Below, piece after piece: positions 22,801 to 32,764 of a stretch of 64,000 bases of DNA (positions are counted from its first letter, which is position 1; each line of letters begins with the position of its first letter). Made by a program: the position numbers and the translations under genes. The notes under the pieces are model-generated. The model saw only the letters and a list, made by a program, of their open reading frames with translations, did no database searches and was not told where the DNA came from. Where the stretch lies: the NCBI GenBank assembly GCA_907165135.1, contig OU015566.1, forward strand, positions 9,470,157 to 9,534,156, read 5' to 3'. This DNA comes from Oikopleura dioica. Taxonomy: Eukaryota > Chordata > Appendicularia > Copelata > Oikopleuridae.

Positions 22801-23487
22801 AGATGATTTCAAAAAATATTTCGCGGGCCCGGAAATCGTCGAAAAACTTCTTGTCTAGTTTTGTAGAGCTCGTCGAGACGAGTCGAATGATATATCAAAC
22901 TCCTGATAGTTTTAAGATTTTCCGTCAAAAAAAGTGATAAGAAGGTGTCTTATCAAAAATTTTCTGACCAGCGCCGTTTTTGTTCTAGAAAAGCTGAGGT
23001 CATGCTTGACCCCGAAAAATGATCCTCATGATCTGTTCTATTACAGCAAAAAATTTCAGCTCGTCCTTACATATCCTGCTGTGCTTATCAGCGAAAAATC
23101 AAAAAATTAGTGCATTTTGTTGTCGCTGCACGTTCCTAATTTCTGGCCCATTTCTAGTCCCATTTCCTTTGAAAATGAAATTTAGCGATAAAATCGGCTG
23201 TGTAAATGATGGGTGGTATGCGGTCAGGCTGAAATTTTTTGCTGTAATAGAACAGATCATGAGGATCATTTTCCGGGGTTAAGCATGACCTCAGCTTTTC
23301 TAGAACAAAAACGGTGCTGGTCAGAAAATTTTTGATAAGACACCTTCTTATCACTTTTTTTGACGGAAAATCTTAAAACTATCAGGAGTTTGATATATCA
23401 TTCGACTCGTCTCGACGAGCTCTACAAAACTTGACAAGAAGTTTTTCGACGATTTCCGGTCCCGCGAAATATTTTTTGAAATCATCT
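22801..23487. mobile_element. 687-bp long palindrome (foldback element)
   Basis: Two arms of about 260 bp (22801-23060 and 23228-23487) are near-perfect reverse complements around a spacer of about 167 bp. The tips are AGATGATTTC and GAAATCATCT; a TGA is found on both sides of the inner GATGATTTC tip, so a 3-bp duplication is possible but unproven. The element fills the intron of the hydrolase pseudogene. On the coding strand its edge directly joins the acceptor CAG at 22798-22800. Confidence 0.85.
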
Positions 23488-23842
23488 GAAGAGTTATTGA
23501 TCGAATGTTTTCTAAAATGCGCTCACCTAGCAAATGTTTGTTTCCTATTGCTCAATGCTGTCTCAATGTATGCAGGAAGTGAGACTGAATTGAATGCAAT
23601 TATCCGCTCAACCAAATCCGGACGAGTTCGCGCCAAATGGAAGCCTACAAGTGATCCCCAGTCATGAATAACGAGTGTGACCTTCAATGGCATTATCGTT
23701 TTTAATTATTTAGGTTTTAACCTTTCTTCCTGAATTGATATTTTCAATAAATGAAGCAACGTCATCTCGAAGACAATCAAGCGCAAAATCATCGACCTCA
23801 TCAGTTTTATCCGATCTCGTCTGTCCGTAGCCTCTCTGTGCT

Positions 23843-24413
23843 GGCGCAAACGTGGTATGGGGTGATTCTTCGGCAAGGCCGAAGAATTGATGCTTTCACT
23901 AACACTGATTCTTCGGCTAATTGAGAATTGCCTTGAACCGAAGGATTAATGATAAACTTGACAGTGATTCTTCGGCAAATTTTCTAGAATCCATTATCAA
24001 AATTCTTTTGATAAATCTTTGATTGTAAAAAATGAGTCATAACTTAAGAAAAAAGACATTTTCTAGAGAAAAACTTATTTTAGCAATAAGTATTTTCTAT
24101 AATTTGAGGCTAGTGTTAGGGGGCACTGGGCAAAGTGACAGAACAAACTCACCCGAGGGGGATAGGCTAGGGTTAGTTAGGGTTACTGAAGGTAACCCTA
24201 AGTAACCCTAGACTAGACCCCGGCATTTTAGGACCTAAGGGGCGGAGCCCCGTGGTAAAGGGCAGAGGAATCTGTGAATAAACTCACCTTAGCCGAAGAA
24301 TCAGTGCATCTTCTATCACTTATTCTTCGGTTTTTGCCGAAGAATCAGTGTTCTTACACGCATCAATCCTTCGGCCTCCAAGCCGAAGAATTAGGCCGTA
24401 TCACCGGCGCAAA
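23843..24413. mobile_element. hAT-like MITE (555 bp), TSD GGCGCAAA
   Basis: The element spans 23851-24405, between exact copies of GGCGCAAA (23843-23850, 24406-24413). The ends match imperfectly as inverted repeats (18 of 24 positions). Inside, ATTCTTCGGC and its complement recur many times near both ends, like hAT subterminal transposase sites. A palindromic TTAGGGTTACT/AGTAACCCTAA core lies at about 24180-24210. It interrupts the coding exon of the hydrolase copy. Confidence 0.82.
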
Positions 24414-24948
24414 AGTTTGGAATCCTTCTCCCTGAAATTTGAGCATCAGTGGGATCCAACTTGTGGGTGAATCTGGGAAACCATGGAGGAAAACAGCGAT
24501 CTTTTCCGTCTCTTTCGTGGAGCTTAGGTAATCCATCGTGAGACCTGTTTCTGTTTCAAGAAATCGCTGGGTGAGAGATTTTGGAAGTGGCTTTGGTTTT
24601 GTCGGGAAATCTTGTGACTTTACCCACAGTGCTGATTTGAAAGCAAGATAAAGGGAGAGAGGGATTCCCATTTAACCTCCAAGAATGATGTTCATGGTCC
24701 ATCTTGCGAAAAAGAGGAGGATACTAAACATAAAATTCATACTTTTCGTTGCAGTCTCTATTATCTTCCTAGCTTAAATAACTTACTCTTGTATCATTAA
24801 AAGTTTTTAAATAAAATCTATTCCATTCAATTTGACCTCGATTTTGCTGTATATTTTAGCATGATTTCGTCTCGTTTAAGAGATGTCTTGTGTAAATATG
24901 CTCAAGTTACATATTTTTATTCATTCGTTTCGCAGATTTAAAGATATT

Positions 24949-26200
24949 TTATTGTTTCTTCAGCCATCGTTGAATACTCTTCCATACTATTTCGTGGTTA
25001 GCATGGAACATGTTATGACCATAGTCAGGAAAGTGCTCAATCTCGACGTCACCAGAAATATACTGTCTTTCGTTTTCAGGCAACTCCTTTATAAGCGCTT
25101 CGTCTTTGTCGCCCCAAAGAATCAGCACATTATGCGGAATCTTAACATACTTATGGCCGGACTTTAATGAGTTTAAAATACATTCAACGTCTTTTATGCA
25201 AAATCTTTCTAAACGACGTCAAATTTTAGAACTCTTTGCCTTATGTTTGACTGCATTTTTGAGTGCAGATCGGCCAAGAGAGCGATACCAGTTCATTGGC
25301 TCAGTAAACGGATTCGTTTTTGTTCGAAGACCCATCCCAGAAATCACATCTTCGACATCCTCGATTTTAGTCCCTAAAATCTTAATAGCGAACAGGGATT
25401 TTCTTTATGTACCCATTTGACAGCAAATCGCTTTGAGAAGAGCAAAATCATTCATTTTCCACATCAACTCGGGAAATATAGGGAATTGAAAGACGTAAAT
25501 GTAAAAGCTAAAACAGTGTTAAACCCATATTTTTTTTATATCAGGTCACCTGGCAAGAGTTTGTCTAACATTGGTCAATGCTGTTTCATTGTATGCAGGA
25601 AGTGAGACTGAATTTATTCCAATGACTCGTTCAACAAGTTCTGGCCGAGTTCTCGCCAAATGGAAGCCAACGACTGATCCCCAGTCATGAATAACTAGCG
25701 TGACCTTAGGATAATAAAATCATAGAATATTGAATTATTTAGATCTAAACCTTTTTTCCTGAGTTAATGTTTTCAATAAATGATGCAGCATCATCCCGAA
25801 GGCAGTCGAGTGCATAGTCCTCGATCTCATCCGTTTTATTCGATCTTGTCTGACCATATCCTCTCTGCGTTGGCGCAAAAGTCTGGAATCCTTCATTCTG
25901 GAATTTTAGCATAAGTGGAATCCAGCTTGTTGGTGAATCAGGGAACCCGTGCAAGAAGACGGCGATTTTGTCAGTTTCTTTCGTTGAACTGAGATATTCC
26001 ATCGTAAGACCTGTTTCTGTTTCAAGGAATCGTCGGGCGATTGATTTCGGAAGTGGCTTTGGTTTTGTCGGAAAATCTTGTGACTTAGCCCAAATCGCTG
26101 CCCTTATTGCCTCAAATAGGAAAATAGGCATCCCCATAAAACCGCCAAGAATGATATTCACCGTCCATCGCGCAAAAAAGAGCAGGATTCTTAAATTCAA
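24949..26200 (-). CDS. Epoxide-hydrolase-like alpha/beta hydrolase
   Basis: Resembles the EPHX3/EPHX4 membrane-anchored epoxide hydrolases, which open epoxides using a catalytic Asp, His and acid. Exons on the minus strand include 25751-26200, 25550-25704, 25413-25507, and from 25373 downwards, ending at 24949. Motifs in order are a hydrophobic N-terminal anchor, HGFPDSPTSW, QRGYGQTRS, VIHDWGSVVG (nucleophile Asp), the cap segment FYIYVFQFPIFPELMWKMNDF, WGDKDEAL (acid) and DYGHNMFHAN (His). The start is unclear. The frame stays open to a TTG at 26200, where the paralogue has ATG. The first in-frame ATG is at 26137 (MGMPIFLFEA), which would shorten the anchor. The junction into the last exon near 25210 has no clear GT donor; GC-AG is possible. 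Confidence 0.75.
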
Positions 26201-26203
26201 AGT

Positions 26204-26609
26204 AAGTTTTCTTCTTCTTTTCTAATTACATACTCTTGCATTTTCGAAAATTTTGAAATCAATTTTTCTCCATGAAGATTTGTGACCTCGATTTCAATGA
26301 AAAATATTTGCGCACGATTTTATCTATTGTGTAAATATGGTCTAGTTACATAATTTTACGATCCTTGAGTTCAAGGCCAATTTTATTGAATGGCAAGAAT
26401 GAATGGTTATTTGAGGATGTTACTGTAAATGGGCTCAGCCAGCGACTATGAAAACAGTTTATCCGCACATGACCACAAAAAATAACAAAAACTCAAAATT
26501 AAATGTTTATTAAGGAAAGGGAGGCAAAAAGTGTCAACTATATAAATGTTAAATGTTATCTTTCTCGATACCAAGTCTAAGTATTGGTCCTCAAGGAGGC
26601 AAGTAAAAA
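26204..26609. promoter_or_regulatory. Spacer with TATA box for the small secreted gene
   Basis: AT-rich spacer. ACTATATAAATG at about 26538-26549 is a good TATA box about 70 bp before the ATG at 26610. Nothing else seen. Confidence 0.45.
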
Positions 26610-26903
26610 ATGAAAGTTGCATTGAAGGTCAATGTATTCTGTTTCTTTTTGATAATCTCTGGAAATGCTTATATTCCGAGAAGAATGCTTGAGGAAAGAT
26701 TAAGGCAGCATCAGGTTCGAAATAAACATTTTATAATAATGACCTTTTACTAGAGAGATGCAAATTATCCCGTCATGGTGAATGTGGGAAAGATGAAAAA
26801 CTTGATGAAGCAGTACCGTTACTTATCAAATAACAAAATTGTTAAAGTGAACAATATTGAAGAAAATGAATCTGCTTCTCCTCTTGACTTCGCCATGGGA
26901 TGA
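26610..26903 (+). CDS. Small secreted peptide precursor (84 aa)
   Basis: Two exons, 26610-26714 and 26754-26903, with a 39-bp intron. Residues 1-20 (MKVALKVNVFCFFLIISGNA) are a clear signal peptide. The mature chain begins YIPRRMLEERLRQHQ, is basic and helix-prone in the middle, contains no Cys, and ends SASPLDFAMG. A C-terminal Gly could donate an amide, and an RR pair lies right after the signal. A second AG two bases downstream would give another reading frame (RCKLSRHGEC...), ending after 25 codons with two Cys, so acceptor choice would change the product. A poly(A) signal follows at about 26921. The layout fits a peptide hormone or host-defence peptide; the family is not recognised. Confidence 0.65.
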
Positions 26904-27125
26904 TCCTTCTGAAGCTTTTTAATAAAAAAACTGTTCGTAAATTATTGTTATTATTATAATTTTAAATTATAAATTTTATAAACATTGATGACTATGTTTC
27001 TCTTTCTCGAGGTGATAGCTGCACTGTGCTATCAGCCTGCACATAGAGGTCTAACTTCGTTGCCTATGAATGAGTTTGAAGTTCTCGAGCACATTCTTTA
27101 ATCAAAATTTTTCGAATCTCTTCAC

Positions 27126-28060
27126 ATGGATCAAAAAGACCGCAAAGTAACTCAAATCGGTTTCCGATCATCAAAGGTGAAGATCGATCTTAGTAATTGC
27201 CTTCACGACAAGTCATGTTGCGATGGTTATTCCTGTTCTCTTTGATCAACACTTCACCACTCTGTTTCGAAGTGTGGCGAAACAAACGATTACTGTTTTT
27301 ACTGGAACAACCCCAACAGAAATTCATCTTGCAATTGCAACACTTGTACAACGTGTCAAGTAGTCACAAAGACGAAAAGCATTATTGCAAGTACTACCGA
27401 GGCAAAGGTGTATGATAAAATCTCGACATCTATGATGATCAAGCAGGGGCTAGGAGGTTTCGTCGTGAGTCAAAGACCTAAATACGGATTTCAGGTAAAC
27501 AAACTGAACAGATTTATGATATATTCGCTGAGTACAAAGCATGATGGGGCCCAATAGTCGGGGTAGGCAGACAAGTCCTTCGACGCCGCAGTGCAGGGAC
27601 CGATCACCATCGACACAAGCTTCGAAACATCTGTCGATTTCACCTGCGATACTGGCGTTCTCCCGGGGCACCAGAAGAACATCATTGCAAAAAACGATGA
27701 GCACCACGAAGGATACGATGTTAGAAAATGGTCTGTCCTGATCTTCTATATGAGAATTTTTCTACTAAAATGAACGATCGAAAACGTGCGTGAACGTAGT
27801 GAAGTTCTACGGATTAATTTTTATGATTCTCCAACTTCCTGAAAACAAAGTGGGTATTTGTTATGGATTCGGATATGTTTTTATGATTATTTGCTGACAT
27901 TTTCTAATTGTTCACCAACGTGCGTTTGTTTTGGCCCAAATCAACCCAGCGACGTTTTTGCTCTACGATTTCGATTCCAGAGAAACCGAGCTGATTATGA
28001 ATGTTAACCAAGCTTTGGCATATAAACTCGCGGTTTCGCTCCATTCTATCAGAAAAAATA
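27126..28060 (+). pseudogene. Degraded Cys-rich secreted-protein gene
   Basis: Fragments in several frames look like former exons. From 27126 MDQKDRKVTQIGF leads into CLHDKSCCDGYSC, then a TGA. The frame goes on with CGETNDYCFYWNN and SCNCNTCTTCQ, a dense cysteine pattern. Around 27577-27750 FDAAVQGPITIDTSFETS and VDFTCDTGVLPG read like part of an extracellular beta-sandwich (ZP-like). Near 27935 AQINPATFLLYDFDSRETE follows. There are in-frame stops and no signal peptide that I can join. It is either a pseudogene or a multi-exon gene whose small exons I cannot connect. No function is claimed. Confidence 0.4.
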
Positions 28061-28082
28061 TTTTTCTTCTTCACTTTTAAAA

Positions 28083-29254
28083 ATGAGGTTTTTCAACGTC
28101 GCCGCCCTTGCTTCGCTTGCAACGGGTTTATGTGTATGGAGAGACGATTTCAAGGTAAATGAGAGAGAAATAGAGAGAATTATGAAAAAAGCGAGAGTAT
28201 GCAAATAATTTGACATTTTTAGCCAAATAAATGCGTCGATCTTACTTTCAAGATGACAAAGACCAACTCCTGGGTCTGCAAAGATTGCTTCAACTACAGG
28301 TAACGCGCGAAGATTTATAAATCTTCTCAATAACATTCATAATTAAAGAGTTGAATTCAACACGCAGGCAGTCAAGATTAAGTGGTGGTTTACGAACAGC
28401 GATTTCCTCTATATGACTTTTGACAGGCCGGTCAGTTTTGTCACGGCGGCTCATCCTGTGAACGACGTTACTTTCTTCGACGAGGATGATCAGGGCCGAC
28501 AACGGTACCGAATCGGGTTCAAGCCTGATTTCTTTCCTGGAGACAATCGAATCGACTTCAACATCCGTGAGTTTTGCTGGATAATGAACATTGCTCATTT
28601 TTCTTTTTAGAATTCCGAGAAGATAACCTCACATCTCATGCAGTTGCGCTCATCGTCTGTCCATTCTGCTATCCCTTCCCTGACTACATCGAGGTCTACA
28701 CTCCTGAACTCATCAAAGACGAAGTCCAAAAAATGAAGGAGATTGTGACAGATCTCATTCCTGGGGGAATCCCGAGCTTGTCAGACCCGAAAGAAGCGAC
28801 TTCCTCTGTCGTTACTAAGATCGACATCGTCAAGTTTTCAGGCAAGATTGATAAGGTCCTCAAATTCTTCGAGATCGACGACGTTCTCGTTGACTCCAGT
28901 TTCATGTGCGTCCAGCCTTACAACGAAACTACCTATCAATCCGATGGTTACAACCAATGGTAAGATATTTAAGCTGATTTCGACAAATAATCTTAATTTT
29001 ATTTCAGGCTTTTCCAGAATCAAGATGAGCTTGAAAGACTTTCAAACAGTGATGAGTTGAAAGATATCTGCGACTTGGTCCATCTCATTGAAGCCGGCAT
29101 AGAAGCGATGGCACAAACGTATGCCTGCCTGGATATGCTTCCCGATCGCTGGCAAGACAAGCTCGACAACAAGATTGCCAAGATCAGTAATGGTCAAGGC
29201 AGGGAATGCAAGAGGCTTTACAGGCGATTAGAAAGAGAGCAAGCAACTAACTAA
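28083..29254 (+). CDS. Secreted protein, paralogue 1 (320 aa), unknown family
   Basis: Exons 28083-28154, 28223-28299, 28349-28566, 28611-28959 and 29008-29254 join with phases 0, 2, 1, 2. Residues 1-16 (MRFFNVAALASLATGL) form a signal peptide. A conserved core follows: VCKDCFNYR, VEFN, DRPVSFVTAAHPV, FKPDFFPGDNRIDFNI, CPFCYPFPDYIEVYTPE. A Cys-poor helical half with FMCVQPYNE, ICDLVHLIEAGIEAMAQTY and CLDMLPDRWQDKL comes next. Cys pairs (CKDC, CPFC) are shared with the paralogue on the opposite strand (31415-32764). I know no family with this architecture; it may be restricted to appendicularians. Poly(A) signal near 29302. Confidence 0.82.
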
Positions 29255-29311
29255 TATTTCATACCATACTGTCAATATGAGAGCCATCACTGTACAAATT
29301 ACAAATAAACT

Positions 29312-31205
29312 TTATTCGTTAAAAATCTGATTGTACATTTCTCCGAATTCAGAGGTCAAAATACTCTTTGAACTCGTTGAATTTTGAGACGAAGATCGAG
29401 AAAATGTCTCTTTTATATCTTCGTCGATCAAAATCTGGTTTTTCTCAACATAAAGCTCAAGAAATTTTTCCGAGAAAGATGCGGGTTCCGTGAAGAAGCG
29501 TTTGTCTTCTTCATTTGTGAAATTGAAGGTGTCCCGAAAGAACTGATCAGGATAGTTAGAGATCTAAAAGAAAGTCTTGTTGAGCCACTAAATAGCACTT
29601 AATTGTCCAAAAACTTATAACATAGTGGCAAAACACGTCTAACACGCAATTTGCAAATAATTCCAGACTTACGGGAAGAAATCTCTCTTCGATTCTTGAA
29701 ACGTATCGAACAAGGTCTATATCTGAAAATGTCTATAAAACCACGAATTCATGTTTGATATATTATAAACCTAAATACGGAATTCTTGCTTCTACATTGT
29801 TGTAAGCCGCGCTCTTGTTCGCCACGATAGAGCTTGATTTTGCATCGCTCCTAAATCGGATTTGCTTCACTTTCATTTTTTGCTTCTTGCCTGATGATTT
29901 GCTTTGCGGTTTCAGAAAACCGCTCTTTGTTGTTCAGCTTTTGTAAAAAATCAAGACCGCCAAAAACTTCGCGGCCAGTTGTAGGGGTAACTATCATTTT
30001 CAGTCCATGTTCGTTTGCCTTTTTTGACGCTATAAAGTGGTTATTAAAATATTAATCAATAAAAAAGTTGCCGTAGTAAATCGTAGAGCCTTCAAAAATC
30101 TTTGCTGGATCAGCTGATTCAATCGCGTACATGATATCTTCTATGTCTTCAAGAATTCGACTCGGAGAAATAGTAATAGCGTGTAAGTCACAACCATATT
30201 CTTTTTGCAATTTTCGAATATCATCATCGCTGTAGAAAAAATCGCCATGAAGTATGATCGGGAAAATCCTCTTCTTATCGTTGACTCGACCTTGAATCGC
30301 GTGAAATAGCAGTTCTGCGTAAATTGAACCGTCAAGAAGGACTGCAAACGGAATCTTCTCGGGGATGATGCGCTCAACAGCAATGCAGAATTTCGTAAGA
30401 ATTTCTTCAGTACTCCAATTTTTTATAGGAGCAAAAGAGTGCTGGAGCGGGTTGTTTGGAATTGTCTTCACTTGTTTCGTCTGTTGTATTCTGTCGATCA
30501 AATAATATTTCCCGATAGGAAAGTCAAAGATTTCATCCATATGCTCAACTTGGTTCATCAAGCCCTTCTTTTCCGAAGCGAACCAAGATTCTCCATTCTT
30601 ATCTTTGCAGAAATGAAGAGGCACTTTTCCACCAAAATCTCGGCCGATGATGACTTTTTGTTTCTTCATATCGACCAAGATAAAAGCAAACATTCCAACA
30701 AGGTCGACTTTTTGAAGAAAATTTGGACCGAAAGCTTGGTAACACGTTATGAAAGTCTCGCAATCGGATTCTGATCTCCTTTGTTTATCTAAATTACTTT
30801 GGTGATAAATTCATATAAACTTATTTTACTGATCGTGGGGTCGATCTTATCCAGCTGTTTCCAGATAGATTTATAGTTGTAAATTTCTCCATTAGCGATG
30901 CAAACGATAGATGAGTCATATGAACTCAGTGGCTGCGTTCTGAAAAAAATAAAGTTTGCTAAATATTTAAACGATTTTCGTACCCGCTTGTTCCACCAAC
31001 AAATCCGAGCCTCAAGTGGCCTAGAATAAAGTTTTCGCCCCAATAGAAGCCTGTCGAGTCTTGACCTCGATGTTCCATGCAATCAAGCTTCAAGTGGCCA
31101 ATTAATGAATTTAACTGTTGATTCAAAATTTACGTTTTCAAGAAAGTTTTTTTCATAATTTTCGGGATGTCCTTCAAGTCCAAAAACGGCGAGAATTCCA
31201 CACAT
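29312..31205 (-). CDS. Asparagine-synthetase-like protein with altered synthetase motifs
   Basis: Resembles class II glutamine-dependent asparagine synthetase. The N-terminal glutaminase half is good. It has MCGILAVFGLEG with Cys2 as nucleophile (31205 down to 31134), MEHRGQDSTGFYWG, LGHLRLGFVGG, then TQPLSSYDSS and CIANGEIYNY. SDCETFI, GMFAFILVD and GRDFGGKVPLHF follow. In the synthetase half the PPi loop SGGxDSS is replaced by LLDGSIYAE, and the SGEGxDE motif by TPTTGREVFGG, yet AYNNVEARIPYL is kept. A single-base frame break occurs in a run of six A near 29880. Some junctions (near 30050) have no clear donor. It could be a non-synthetase paralogue, a decaying gene or partly misread sequence. 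The exon ends overlap closely with its convergent neighbour. Confidence 0.68.
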
Positions 31206-31414
31206 CTATTCTCTTAGTTAGGAAAAATTGCTTCCTGTTTTGATTGTTGAGTAAAACAATTATGCTTTTTAGACAACTGATTTTGAGAGAAGATTTTTCG
31301 AACATAAAGTTTTATTTAGTCAATAGGTACAGTTGTTCTGGTCGTTTATGTACAGTTGACAATTTCAGGTTGAAATTGAGTCTTTTGGAATTTCACAATT
31401 TTTCAGCGAGAATT

Positions 31415-32764
31415 TCAAAGTTTGATGCCGTGGCATTTTGGGCCCTTCGACCAACTGATTTTCTCGATTTTGTACTGAAATCGTCTCTGAAATCGGTCTT
31501 TCATTGCGTCAAGACAGACGTAGCTTCTGGCCATTTCGTCCACACCCTGTTCGATGAGCTCGACAAGTTTGCAAGTGTCTTCTACTTCAGGGCTTAGTCG
31601 GAGGGTTTCCATCAAGGCTTCGTTAGTATTGAGCCTAGAATCGTTATTAATCTAATTCTTTTCAAGATTTTAGCTCACCATTGGGCATACGAATTAGTCA
31701 TATACTTCTCTGAGTCGAAAGGTTGCGCACATTCGAAGTCAGGAGAAATGATTTCGTCGACAGATCCTGCAAGATTGAAGTATTTGTTGACTTTGTTCAT
31801 TCTGTTCTTGTATCTCTCGTAGTTAATGTGAGTCTTCTTTTCGGCCGTGATGTCGATGTCGCGCATTGCAAGGAAGTTCTCGTGGATCTCCTCGGGTGTG
31901 AACTCTTCGACGAAGATTGGAGCTGGATAGCACCAGGGGCACATGATTCCGGTGGTTACGTGGGAGGTGAGGTTGGCTTCTCGGAACTCTTAGAAAGACG
32001 AATTTTGAGTTTGTTGAAGTAGCGTTAAGTTAAATATACCAATGTTAAAGTCGATCCGATTATCGCCAGGGAAAAAATCTGGCTTGAAAGAGAGCTTGTA
32101 AGTTGAATAGGTACTGTCGGCCGCAACGACATCCTGGATGGGATGGGCAGTGGTCACAAAGCTGACGGGCTGGTCAAAACTCAGATACAAAAAGTCCTGG
32201 TTCGTCCACCACCACTGCATATTCATGTCTGCGAGATTGAACTCCACTCTAAAAGCAGGACTAAAATATCATTCTTGCTCAAAGTCTTACCTGTAGTTGA
32301 AGCAATCCTTGCAAACCCATGCGTTCGTCTTGCTCATTTCAAAAGTAACATCAACACATTTATTTGGCTTTTCGAAGGTCAACACAATTGAAAATTAAAA
32401 TCTTGTGCCTGCTTAATAATAACTACTTTCTCTTTTAACATAAATATTGATCATTAATACTACGCATGTTATATTATAATAGCTGTCTAATTATACCACT
32501 TCTTAATAATGACACGTAGCGGCGTAAATATTGATCATTTCCTAAAATAAACTCGTAAACTAAAAAGATATGTTGATAAGAGCTTATTACGACAATTAAC
32601 AAAGCTTTCTATAAATTAGAATTGTACAAGTTATTAATAAAAAATAGCCAAACGTATTGAATTTCTTTTTCTCTCTCTCTCTGTGACCCAATCTTTTGAT
32701 GATCTTTCCAAACGCATTCAGCTGAAATGGCTGCGACGAGCGAAGCGGCTTTTAAAAACTTCAT
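31415..32764 (-). CDS. Secreted protein, paralogue 2 (295 aa), unknown family
   Basis: Exons on the minus strand are 32693-32764, 32291-32367, 32040-32248, 31679-31988 and 31415-31634, with the same phases as paralogue 1. The first two exons have identical lengths (72 and 77 nt). It begins with a signal peptide (MKFLKAASLVAAISA). It shares CVWKD, PNKCVDVTFEM, NAWVCKDCFNYR, QPVSFVTTAHPI, FKPDFFPGDNRIDFNI, CPWCYPAP and CLDAMKDRFQRR. Intron 1 is 325 bp and begins ATTGGG exactly where paralogue 1 has a normal GT, so either an AT-AG junction is used or the donor is mutated. The two genes point at each other across the synthetase-like gene, suggesting an inverted duplication. Confidence 0.8.

Larger units (their letters stand above)
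22276..24740 (-). pseudogene. Decayed epoxide-hydrolase-like (alpha/beta hydrolase) copy
   Basis: A paralogue of the gene at 24949-26200, in tandem on the same strand. It keeps HGFPDSPTSW (oxyanion), QRGYGQTRS, IHDWGS with the nucleophilic Asp, and the final WGDKD and DYGHN (catalytic His). Three lesions are visible. A TAA lies just before MGIPLSLYLAF at 24671, so the N-terminal hydrophobic segment is cut off. A second TAA (CAA to TAA) sits near 22770, where the sister copy reads VFQFP. A 555-bp MITE interrupts the exon between TFAP and AQRGYG. An intron that is 42 bp in the sister is replaced by about 730 bp carrying a giant palindrome. The MITE alone could be spliced out in frame (GT at 24404, AG at 23836), but the internal stop at 22770 makes loss of function likely. 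It also lacks one intron present in the sister. Confidence 0.75.
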
